DNA of 64,000 bases from a bacterium (GTDB taxonomy: Bacteria > Spirochaetota > Leptospiria > Leptospirales > Leptonemataceae), in contig JANSYA010000008.1 of the NCBI GenBank assembly GCA_024742665.1, positions 124,001 through 188,000 of the forward strand. The letters run 5' to 3'. This document shows, piece after piece, positions 45,096-52,965 of this stretch; positions within the stretch are counted from its first letter, which is position 1, and each line of letters opens with the position of its first letter. The notes beneath the pieces were generated by a model. That model ran no database searches. It was given only the letters and a program-made list of their open reading frames with translations, and was not told the origin of the DNA. The position numbers and the translations under genes are program-made.

Positions 45096-45977
45096 GTGAA
45101 GCTGAACGAATATATCGAATCGAAAAAAGGCGGCGGCTCGGTTTATATGCCGTACCTGACGATGGGAGATCCGTCGTACGAGAAGACGGTCGAGTACGCG
45201 CTGGGGATGATCGACGCGGGCGCGGATTTACTGGAGATCGGCATTCCGTTTTCAGATCCGACCGCTGACGGTCCGGTGATTCAGGAGGCCATGGTGCGTT
45301 CTCTTGAAGCGACCGAGTTTTCAATGGATAAAGTTTTCGAAGCGGTTTCGAAGATTCATGCGGCGCGTCCCGAAGTGCCGATCGTCTTTTTGAGCTATAT
45401 GAATCCAATCCTGAATGGATTCGCCGAGAGCCTGGAATACGGCCGGGCCGATCTGACGAAACCCATCGGCCAGCGTTTGACCTACGACGCGCCAGGGGCG
45501 ATTGAAGTATTTCTGAAGCGCTGCCAGACGAGCGGAGTGCGCGGCCTGGTCGTGCCCGATCTGCCCTTTGATTCGCCGGAGTCGCAGGTTCTGCGCGAAC
45601 GGGGAGCGGAACTGGGCGTCGATCAGATCTTATTGGTCGCGCCGAATACGACGCCCGAGCGCCTGGCCGGTATTTGCAGCGCGGCCCGCGGTTTTATCTA
45701 TTATGTAACCAGCATGGGCGTCACCGGGATGCGGGCCGAGCTGCCGCCGGATTTACGCGAGCGGATCGATCTGGTGAAAGAGAAGTCGGGGCTGCCGGTC
45801 TTTGCCGGCTTCGGATTCAGCGATCCGGAGCAGGCCCGCTCTTTGAGCGGTTCAGTCGATGGCATTATCGTTGGCAGCCTCAATCATCGGATCATCGCCG
45901 AACACGGCGTCGCATCCGACGGGCCGCTGATTGAGATTACGCGCGGTTTCGCCGAAGCCTGCCACGCCGGCGCCTGA
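45096..45977 (+). CDS. trpA: Tryptophan synthase alpha chain
   Basis: A 293-residue TIM-barrel subunit releasing indole from indoleglycerol phosphate. LLEIGIPFSDPTADGPVIQE holds the catalytic Glu and Asp region; VFLSYMNPIL, VVPDLPFDSPE and YYVTSMGVTGMRAELPPDLR follow. A short insertion (about 115-140) is present. GTG at 45096 with AAAGGA upstream is the start; the frame is open further back through trpB, but that part is shadow sequence. Starts 19 bp after the trpB stop. Confidence 0.95.
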   Translation: MKLNEYIESKKGGGSVYMPYLTMGDPSYEKTVEYALGMIDAGADLLEIGIPFSDPTADGPVIQEAMVRSLEATEFSMDKVFEAVSKIHAARPEVPIVFLSYMNPILNGFAESLEYGRADLTKPIGQRLTYDAPGAIEVFLKRCQTSGVRGLVVPDLPFDSPESQVLRERGAELGVDQILLVAPNTTPERLAGICSAARGFIYYVTSMGVTGMRAELPPDLRERIDLVKEKSGLPVFAGFGFSDPEQARSLSGSVDGIIVGSLNHRIIAEHGVASDGPLIEITRGFAEACHAGA

Positions 45978-46173
45978 GGCGATGATTCCGCCTCGATCCG
46001 CAGAAAGGGAAAGGACCCGGACCGGATCGGAAACCCGGGACCGATCGCCCGGTTGGCGGCCCGGCTTTTGAAGCACCCGGATCGGCTTTGACGACACCCG
46101 GGGCCCGGCCGGGAAAGTCCTTTTTCGGGAAAAATTGTTGTAAAACAAATGCCCGCCCGGAACCCTCTTGATT

Positions 46174-48981
46174 ATGCGGAAGATTCTCGCCTACGTTTTG
46201 ATCGGCACATCGATCACTCTCTTAATTGCGATTCCGATCGCCTTCACTTTTAACATCGCTCTGGGCGAGGATTACTATTCGACCGGCCTCAATAAGCTGC
46301 TGATTGGATTATTCCAGGATTATTATTTCACGATCTTTCTCGGCGCCCTGATGCTCGGGCTGTATCTGCTGTTGCACGACGCCCACGCGGACGGCTCCAA
46401 AGAAGTGCGGACCGTCGACTACGTCTGGATGGGCGTCGGCCTGGTGGCCTTCATCATTCACGTGCTGGCCTACGCTTCGACGAAAGAGCTCGACTCGATC
46501 TTTTACCAGTTGAACCCCTTCCTGCCCTTTCTGGACTTCAGCGGGGTCTACGTTGTGCCCGGCCAGTCGGTAGGATATGCAGGTCCCGGCCTGCATAAAT
46601 TCACCCTGTGGATCAGCTTCTTTGTCATCCTGCTTTCGATCCTGTCATTGTTCGGCACCTTCGAACGGATGGGCTTCGATAAAAAGAAATACGGCGCCAT
46701 GTTGATCAATACCTTGATCGCTCTGATCCTTGCGCTGTCATTGATCGAAGTTCCCGTCGTACACATCCTCGAAGAATTCTTTGTCAGCTATCGCTATCAA
46801 ACCACGCGCAACTACGCCGGCTCGGTCAACGAAAACGGCGAACCGTACTGTCCGGCGCCGGACTATAAAAAGGCGGTCTTCGAAGCCCACGCCGCCGAAG
46901 CGGAAAAACTCGACGGGCAGATTATGCTCGTGCCGCGCTTTCCGACTCCGCCCGGAGTCCGCGACGACATCGAAATCATCGGCATCATGGACCGGGACAT
47001 CGAAGAGAGTCAGGGCAAGTGGCCGCTTGACTGGGGCATTTATGCTGATGTAGCCGAGCGTCTGGGCGCCGCCGAAGAGAGCGTGCTGCTGTTTGACATC
47101 AGCTTTCTGGATAACAAAGGCATCTTTGGCGGCGACAACTGTGGCACGACCATGGACTGCAAGGCGCGGGCCGGTCAGCCCCTGAAGCGACAGGTCGACG
47201 TGCTGGCGGATGCGGTCGGCCGCAGTCCCCAGCGAATCGTAGCTGACTACCCGATTGAAGTTACGACCGAGTCCCTCGATAAGCTCGTTGAAATCGACGA
47301 GCGATTGCGCGTGCTGCGCGAAAAGTCCGGCCTGGTCAACGTGAAGCACGGCGACTATCTGGACTACTGGGCGATTTTGCCGAAGCCGCCCGTGGCGAGC
47401 ATCGGCGCGAATCTGGACGGCATCGGCTTCGCGAACGTATACATCGACCCGGTTACCAAAATCAACCGCAAGGTTCCGCTGGTGATTCGCGTCCCGAAAC
47501 TCGAGCGCATTACCTCCGAAGACTTCCAGCCGGTGATCGACGATGACTTTCTGCCCGGCGTCGCGCTTTCAATGGCGCTCGCGTACTACGGCGTGGATCC
47601 GGTCAAAGACGTGGAGGTCGACGTGCTCGCCGGCTACGTGAAGATCAATAATATCCCCGAAAAAGCCGAAGAGAAGTTCAACTTCGATACGAACGAAATG
47701 GAGCTGGTCGACATCATGGCCCGGCCCAACGCTGATCGCAGCGTCACCATTCCGATGGACAACACCGGTCTGATGAATATCAACTTTCGCGGCGGTCTGT
47801 TCTGTTTTCCGTACCAGGAGATCTATCCCGTCGCCCGGCGTAAGTCGCCCGAAGACGTGGCCCAGGAATTTCGCAAGAAGATCGCCCTGGTCGCCATGTA
47901 CTACGCCACCGGCGTTTCGACCGCGGCGGATGCTCACCTCAGCCCGTACGGAACCATGGCGGGCATCGAACACCAGGCCTACGCGATCAATACGATCTTG
48001 AATCAGGACTTCGCTCACGACGTTCCGCCGATCGTGGACTTCATGATCTTGCTGCTGATCGCGCTGCTGACCGGCGTGTTCCAGCCGCGGGTCGCGACCT
48101 GGATGAGCTTCTTGCTATCGATTCTGATCGGGGGCGCGTATGTGATTTTTGCGCTCTACGTAACCTTTGGTCTGTATAGCTACGTGCACGTTCTGCCGAC
48201 CGTACTGGTCGAACAGGTGCTCGTGCTGATCGCTTTCATTTTCTTCAGGGCCCTGGCGGAAGAAGAAAACGTGAAGTTTATTCGCAATACCTTCTCGAAG
48301 TTCGTCGCCCAGGACGTGGTCGATGAACTACTCGAAAATCCGGAAGCGATGAATCTGGGCGGTTCTAAGAAAGAGATTACCGTCTTCTTCTCGGACGTGC
48401 GCGGTTTTACGACGCTATCGGAGCGACTCAGCGCCGAGGAGCTGGTGAAGGCGCTGAACACCTATCTGACTGAAATGACGAACCTGATCATTCAGTACAA
48501 GGGCACCGTCGACAAGTACATGGGCGACGCGATTATGGCCTTCTGGGGCGCGCCGAACGAAAACCCGGAGCACGCCTACTATACCTGCGTGGCGGCCATC
48601 GGCCAGTACCAGAAGCTGACCGAGCTGCGAGAAGAGTGGCGCTCGCAGGGCGCCGAAGATATCGACATCGGTATTGGCATCAACACCGGTATGGCCGTCG
48701 TCGGTAACATGGGATCGAGCGCGCGCATGGACTTTACGGTCATGGGCGATACGATTAACCTGGGTTCGCGCCTGGAAGGCATTACGAAAACCTACGGCGT
48801 GAAGATTGTGATTTCCGAATTCACGTACGAACGAGTGAAAGAACGCGTTTGGGCTCGCGAGCTCGACCTGGTGCGGGTGAAAGGCAAGACCGAGCCGGTT
48901 CGCATCTATGAATTGATGGGCCTGAAAGACGAAGCGGATCTGGAAAAATTTAAGACCGGGAAGCTCGCGATTCCGGTATAA
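46174..48981 (+). CDS. CHASE2-type membrane adenylate cyclase
   Basis: A 935-residue class III nucleotide cyclase. The N-terminus has several membrane segments (residues 1-210); a large extracytoplasmic CHASE2-like sensor (about 240-560) contains IEIIGIMDRDIEESQGKWPL and SVLLFDISFLDN. Three further membrane helices follow (about 615-700), then a cytoplasmic cyclase domain: FFSDVRGFTTLSERL with the metal Asp, KYMGDAIMAFWGAPNENPEH, GIGINTGMAVVGNMGSSARM and DFTVMGDTINLGSRLE. The Lys before YMGDA supports ATP specificity and thus cAMP production. ATG 46174 is chosen over a TTG two codons earlier. It would turn a periplasmic signal into cAMP. Confidence 0.9.
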   Translation: MRKILAYVLIGTSITLLIAIPIAFTFNIALGEDYYSTGLNKLLIGLFQDYYFTIFLGALMLGLYLLLHDAHADGSKEVRTVDYVWMGVGLVAFIIHVLAYASTKELDSIFYQLNPFLPFLDFSGVYVVPGQSVGYAGPGLHKFTLWISFFVILLSILSLFGTFERMGFDKKKYGAMLINTLIALILALSLIEVPVVHILEEFFVSYRYQTTRNYAGSVNENGEPYCPAPDYKKAVFEAHAAEAEKLDGQIMLVPRFPTPPGVRDDIEIIGIMDRDIEESQGKWPLDWGIYADVAERLGAAEESVLLFDISFLDNKGIFGGDNCGTTMDCKARAGQPLKRQVDVLADAVGRSPQRIVADYPIEVTTESLDKLVEIDERLRVLREKSGLVNVKHGDYLDYWAILPKPPVASIGANLDGIGFANVYIDPVTKINRKVPLVIRVPKLERITSEDFQPVIDDDFLPGVALSMALAYYGVDPVKDVEVDVLAGYVKINNIPEKAEEKFNFDTNEMELVDIMARPNADRSVTIPMDNTGLMNINFRGGLFCFPYQEIYPVARRKSPEDVAQEFRKKIALVAMYYATGVSTAADAHLSPYGTMAGIEHQAYAINTILNQDFAHDVPPIVDFMILLLIALLTGVFQPRVATWMSFLLSILIGGAYVIFALYVTFGLYSYVHVLPTVLVEQVLVLIAFIFFRALAEEENVKFIRNTFSKFVAQDVVDELLENPEAMNLGGSKKEITVFFSDVRGFTTLSERLSAEELVKALNTYLTEMTNLIIQYKGTVDKYMGDAIMAFWGAPNENPEHAYYTCVAAIGQYQKLTELREEWRSQGAEDIDIGIGINTGMAVVGNMGSSARMDFTVMGDTINLGSRLEGITKTYGVKIVISEFTYERVKERVWARELDLVRVKGKTEPVRIYELMGLKDEADLEKFKTGKLAIPV

Positions 48982-49011
48982 TCGACAGTCCCTGCGGGGG
49001 CGGACAATCTC

Positions 49012-50955
49012 ATGAACCAGTATTCGCTACTCAAAACGATCGAGAGCCCGCGGGACCTGCGCAAATTGCGCGAGGACCAACTGCCGCAGGTCTGTACCGA
49101 GCTGCGCGAATACATCATCGATACGCTTTCCGCGGTCGGCGGCCACTTCGCTTCGAATCTGGGCGTGGTCGAGTTGACGGTCGCTTTGCACTACGTGCTG
49201 GAAACCCCCGAAGACAAATTGATCTGGGACGTCGGCCATCAGATCTATCCGCATAAGATTTTGACCGGCCGGCGCGAACGCCTGAAGAGCGTGCGACGCA
49301 AGGGCGGCCTGTCTGGTTTCCCGAAGCGCGACGAATCCGAATACGATCTCTATAATACCGGCCACGCCGGCACTTCGATCTCGCAGGTCCTCGGGGAAGC
49401 CATGGCCCGGGACGTGCTCGGCAAAGAACACAACTGCGCCTGCGTGATTGGCGACGCGTCGATGGCCGCGGGCATGGCCTTCGAAGCCTTAAATCACGGC
49501 GGCGACGTGGGCACGGATTGTCTGGTCGTACTCAACGACAACGATATGTCGATTTCGCACAACGTCGGCGCTCTGAATCAGTACTTAAACAGCATTATCA
49601 CGTCTTCGATCTGGAATCGCTGGCGCAAGCTCTGGTATACGCTGCTCATGTGGGTTCCGGTCATCGGGCCGGCGATTCGCAGCTTTTCGCGCCGGCTGGA
49701 AAAATCGTTCAAGGATCTGCTGACCCCCGGCGGCTTTTTCGCGGATCTCGGCTTTCGCTACGTCGGTCCCGTCGACGGGCACAACGTGCGCGATCTGGTG
49801 AAGACCCTGCGCAAGGTCGTGGCCATGAAAGGCCCGATTCTCCTGCACGCCTATACGCAAAAAGGCAAAGGCTACGAGCCGGCCGAAAACAATCCCATCC
49901 GCTATCACAGCGTGAGCGTCTTTAATCGCGAAGACGGAACCTTCGCCGGCACCAAAGATCCGGCGGCGGCGGAGCGCATTAGCTTCTCGGAAGTGGTCGG
50001 CCAGACTCTGCTCGAACTCGCCGAGAAAAACGAAAAGGTCGTGGCGATTACGCCGGCCATGATCGAAGGCTCGGGTCTGCGTCCGCTCTATAACAAGATG
50101 CCCGAGCGGGTCTATGACGTGGGCATCGCCGAGCAGCACTCGATGGCATTTGCGGGAGGTCTCGCTTCCGGCGGCGTCGTGCCCTATCTCTGTATTTATT
50201 CTACGTTCTTGAATCGCGCTCTGGACCAGCTGATCGAAGACGTGGCCCTGATGAATTTCCCGGTGCGTATGATCGTCGACCGGGCCGGCTGCGTCGGCCC
50301 CGACGGCGAAACCCACCAGGGTCTGTACGATATCGGTATGCTGCTTTCGTGTCCGAATGTTGAAGTCTACGCTCCCGCGACCGGGGGCGAGCTCAAGGCC
50401 ATGCTGCAGCACATGGAAAGCTACGAAGAGCATCCCATCGCGGTGCGTTTTCCGAAAGCCACCTGCGAGCGCCGCAGCCTGGCACCCGAGAATTTACCCG
50501 ACGTGTCGTCGATCAAGCCGGTCCTTTCGGGGCAGGGCAAGGATCTGGCGATCATCACCGTCGGCGTCATGTGGGACATGGGTCTGGCTCTCGAAAAAGA
50601 GATCCGCAATAGCCACGGCATTCTTTCGACCGTAGTCGGTCTGCGCTGGATTCGTCCCCTGGATCTGGAAGCCCTGACGGAGACGCTCGGCGACTGCGAA
50701 CACTTCATCATCATCGAAGACAGCTATATCCACTCCAGCGCCGCGGCGTACATCCAGCAGCTATTGCCGGCCGCGATCAACGGGCGCCACCTGAAAACCT
50801 TCGCTTTTCCCGAAGAGAGCATCGATCACGGCGGACGCGACGAGATTCTGGCCGATCACGGCATCAGCGTGCCGGCAATCAGCGAATATCTGCGCGAACA
50901 CCCCGCCTATAGCGGAAAAGTTTTCTCCTACACCGCCAATCCTTCCGAAGTTTAA
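49012..50955 (+). CDS. dxs: 1-deoxy-D-xylulose-5-phosphate synthase
   Basis: A 647-residue thiamine-diphosphate transketolase-like enzyme, first step of the MEP pathway. SVGGHFASNLGVVELTVALH, DVGHQIYPHKILTGR, GHAGTSISQVLGEAMA, VIGDASMAAGMAFEALNHGG with the ThDP-binding Asp, LVVLNDNDMSIS and the C-terminal VYDVGIAEQHSMAFAGGLAS are diagnostic. Works with dxr elsewhere in the window. Preceded by a GCGGGGGCGG spacer rather than a strong Shine-Dalgarno. Confidence 0.97.
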   Translation: MNQYSLLKTIESPRDLRKLREDQLPQVCTELREYIIDTLSAVGGHFASNLGVVELTVALHYVLETPEDKLIWDVGHQIYPHKILTGRRERLKSVRRKGGLSGFPKRDESEYDLYNTGHAGTSISQVLGEAMARDVLGKEHNCACVIGDASMAAGMAFEALNHGGDVGTDCLVVLNDNDMSISHNVGALNQYLNSIITSSIWNRWRKLWYTLLMWVPVIGPAIRSFSRRLEKSFKDLLTPGGFFADLGFRYVGPVDGHNVRDLVKTLRKVVAMKGPILLHAYTQKGKGYEPAENNPIRYHSVSVFNREDGTFAGTKDPAAAERISFSEVVGQTLLELAEKNEKVVAITPAMIEGSGLRPLYNKMPERVYDVGIAEQHSMAFAGGLASGGVVPYLCIYSTFLNRALDQLIEDVALMNFPVRMIVDRAGCVGPDGETHQGLYDIGMLLSCPNVEVYAPATGGELKAMLQHMESYEEHPIAVRFPKATCERRSLAPENLPDVSSIKPVLSGQGKDLAIITVGVMWDMGLALEKEIRNSHGILSTVVGLRWIRPLDLEALTETLGDCEHFIIIEDSYIHSSAAAYIQQLLPAAINGRHLKTFAFPEESIDHGGRDEILADHGISVPAISEYLREHPAYSGKVFSYTANPSEV

Positions 50956-50962
50956 CTCTACA

Positions 50963-51017
50963 GGGTTCGCACGGCCGCGCATATTCGCGCGCAGCCGTAC
51001 AATAGATACGCGAACCC
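50963..51017. other. Nested stem-loop between dxs and the TPR gene
   Basis: Outer stem GGGTTCGC (50963-50970) / GCGAACCC (51010-51017) encloses an inner stem of about 10 bp (ACGGCCGCGC at 50971-50980 with GCGCG and GCCGT at 50987-50998, 2-nt bulge). It ends right at the GGAGG ribosome binding site of the next gene. Could be an end-of-transcript structure or a leader affecting translation. Confidence 0.4.
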
Positions 51018-51028
51018 CGGAGGGAATT

Positions 51029-51511
51029 ATGAATCCGGATGCGCGGATCTTTCATCAAGAAGGCATGAGCGACGCGATCGTCGGCAATTACGATGCCGCC
51101 GAGTTTTATATTCTGAAGTCGCTGGAAATCGAAGCGTCGGTGCCGGGATATGCGACCCTTGGCTGGCTCTACAGCTGCGTCCAGCGCCGGGATGCGGACG
51201 CGCTGCGCTGCTTTCGCAAGGCGATTCGCCTGAATCCCCGCAACGGCGATCTGTACAATGACTGCGGCGCGGTGCTGCTGCGTATGGGCAAATTACAGGA
51301 ATCCGTGAAGTGGTTTCTGCGGGCCTTAAAATCCGAAGAGGGCTCCAAACACCACCTGGCGCTGTTCAATCTGGCGATCGTCTACCGGCGCTGGAACCGC
51401 CCCGAACGCAGCCGTCGCTACCTGAATCTCGCCGTAAAACTGCGCCCCGATTTCGAGCGCGCCCGCTCTTTGCTTGCCGAAATTCGCACGGAATCTCAAA
51501 CCGTGAATTGA
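51029..51511 (+). CDS. Tetratricopeptide-repeat protein
   Basis: A 160-residue soluble protein composed of about three and a half TPR units: GNYDAAEFYILKSLEIEASV, RRDADALRCFRKAIRLNPRN, GKLQESVKWFLRALKSEEGS and RPERSRRYLNLAVKLRPDFE. It is a protein-protein interaction module of unknown partner. A GGAGGGAATT ribosome binding site fixes the ATG. Its stop overlaps the next start by one base (TGATG), so the two are translationally linked. Confidence 0.85.
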   Translation: MNPDARIFHQEGMSDAIVGNYDAAEFYILKSLEIEASVPGYATLGWLYSCVQRRDADALRCFRKAIRLNPRNGDLYNDCGAVLLRMGKLQESVKWFLRALKSEEGSKHHLALFNLAIVYRRWNRPERSRRYLNLAVKLRPDFERARSLLAEIRTESQTVN

Positions 51512-52056
51512 TGCCTTTCTCTTTCTCCGGCGCGGCCGGCGGCGTTCTGCTGCTTGCCGTGCTCCTGACCTTGCCCGCCGCTCTGTTCGTGCGCCCCCTG
51601 GCGGCTCTGGCCGCCCTGGTGGCGGTGACATTTCTGACCGGACTATTGCTGCTGGCCGGCAACTATTTCTGGCCCTTCGCGGGCGCGTTTGTCCTGACAG
51701 GAACTCTACTTGCGTGGCGGAGGGGACGCTTTGCCGCCCTGGCGCTGGCAGACGCCCGCGCCAGCGAAGCCGGCGTTTCCGGGAATTCGACGGAGGCGGG
51801 GGCGAAGCTCACCGGCCGCCGCGCTCTGATCGCTCTGCCGATCCTGATCGCGCTGGTCGGCGGCTGGCTGTTCGTGTTTTTGCCCGAGCTCTCCCGGGTC
51901 GTTCCGATTTTGCCCGCCGACAGCCCGGCCGACGTATTCAGCTGGGAGCGCATTGTTCAGGATCTACAGACCAACCGGGCCGCGCCGCTGTTTGCTGCGC
52001 CCTGGCTTGCGTTGATGGTCTGGGGCGTTTTTCGTGCAGGGGATTCCGGAACATAA
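51511..52056 (+). CDS. Integral membrane protein, weak NuoJ resemblance
   Basis: A 181-residue hydrophobic protein. Three to four membrane helices can be seen: GAAGGVLLLAVLLTLPAALF, LAALAALVAVTFLTGLLLLA, YFWPFAGAFVLTGTLLAWRR, and then RRALIALPILIALVGGWLFV after a cytosolic Ala/Gly/Ser-rich stretch. The pattern faintly recalls the NADH dehydrogenase subunit J family and the next gene faintly recalls subunit K, but no decisive motif is present. Otherwise an unknown membrane protein in an operon with a TPR protein. Confidence 0.5.
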   Translation: MPFSFSGAAGGVLLLAVLLTLPAALFVRPLAALAALVAVTFLTGLLLLAGNYFWPFAGAFVLTGTLLAWRRGRFAALALADARASEAGVSGNSTEAGAKLTGRRALIALPILIALVGGWLFVFLPELSRVVPILPADSPADVFSWERIVQDLQTNRAAPLFAAPWLALMVWGVFRAGDSGT

Positions 52057-52082
52057 AAGCGGGTCGGCCAGGATTCTGATGC

Positions 52083-52868
52083 ATGCATAAACTCTTCGAT
52101 CCAGCGATTCTTCTGAGTCTGGCGATGGTCCTGCACGCCGGCGGACTGTGGTTCTGGTTCGTACGACGAAATCCGGTGCGGGCCGTATTCGTGGGGGCCG
52201 CCGGCTGTGCTCTTTTGCATTTGAGCCTGCAGCGTTATCATAGCCTGCTGAACTCGCCGTCTTTGCACGTGCAGATGTCGTTGTTCTGGCTGGTGCCGGC
52301 GATGCTCTTTGCGCTGTCCGGCCGCCTCGTCGACGATGCGGACCGGATCCAATCGCGGGAGCAGTCCGGTGCTTCCCTGGATCTGTGGACGGCGGCCGCA
52401 GTGATCGTCTACGCCCTGGCCTTCCTGATTGTGTACGCGACGGGGTTTCTGTCGGATCTGCTGTTCGTGCTTTTGCTCCAGCCTGGCCTCCTGCTAACAG
52501 CCCTCTATGTTCTGGGCCGCTGTCAACAGCCGGCGTACGTCTGCGCGGCGCTCGCGTTCTTTTACGCCGTTCTAATGTACGTTGGATATGCGCCGCTGGC
52601 CCTGGATAACGGGGGCGGCGACGAATACCAGGACCCTGCGCGTCTCTGGCCGCTCCAGCGCGCCTTCCTGGCGTTGCTCTGGGCGATCGGCCCCCTTGTG
52701 ATTCTACGCGACGCCGTCGACCGATCGCGCATGATGGTCGTGGCCGCTCTGGTTTTGTTTTCAGCGCTGGTCCAGTTTCAGATGGAAGCGCTTGCGCCGT
52801 ATCTTGGATCGCTTTTGATCGGCGGGGCCGTGCTGCTTGTGGGACCGCGGATTTTGCCGCAGCGCTGA
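52083..52868 (+). CDS. Polytopic membrane protein, weak NuoK resemblance at N-terminus
   Basis: A 261-residue protein with about seven to eight hydrophobic segments. The first 50 residues (LSLAMVLHAGGLWFWFVRRN, then PVRAVFVGAAGCALLHLSL) have the spacing of NuoK helices 1-2, including the RRN turn, but the conserved membrane glutamate appears as alanine. The remainder (DLWTAAAVIVYALAFLIVYA, LFVLLLQPGLLLTALYVLG and more helices) is not explained by NuoK. I cannot assign a function. Starts 26 bp after the preceding membrane-protein gene. Confidence 0.5.
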   Translation: MHKLFDPAILLSLAMVLHAGGLWFWFVRRNPVRAVFVGAAGCALLHLSLQRYHSLLNSPSLHVQMSLFWLVPAMLFALSGRLVDDADRIQSREQSGASLDLWTAAAVIVYALAFLIVYATGFLSDLLFVLLLQPGLLLTALYVLGRCQQPAYVCAALAFFYAVLMYVGYAPLALDNGGGDEYQDPARLWPLQRAFLALLWAIGPLVILRDAVDRSRMMVVAALVLFSALVQFQMEALAPYLGSLLIGGAVLLVGPRILPQR

Positions 52869-52965
52869 GCTTGCGTGATCGCCCGAGTCCGGCGGCCCAA
52901 CAGCCCGCGACCGGCCGGGCGTCTCCGTTAGGATCCATTCATTACGACCCTACGACCCTGCTATC

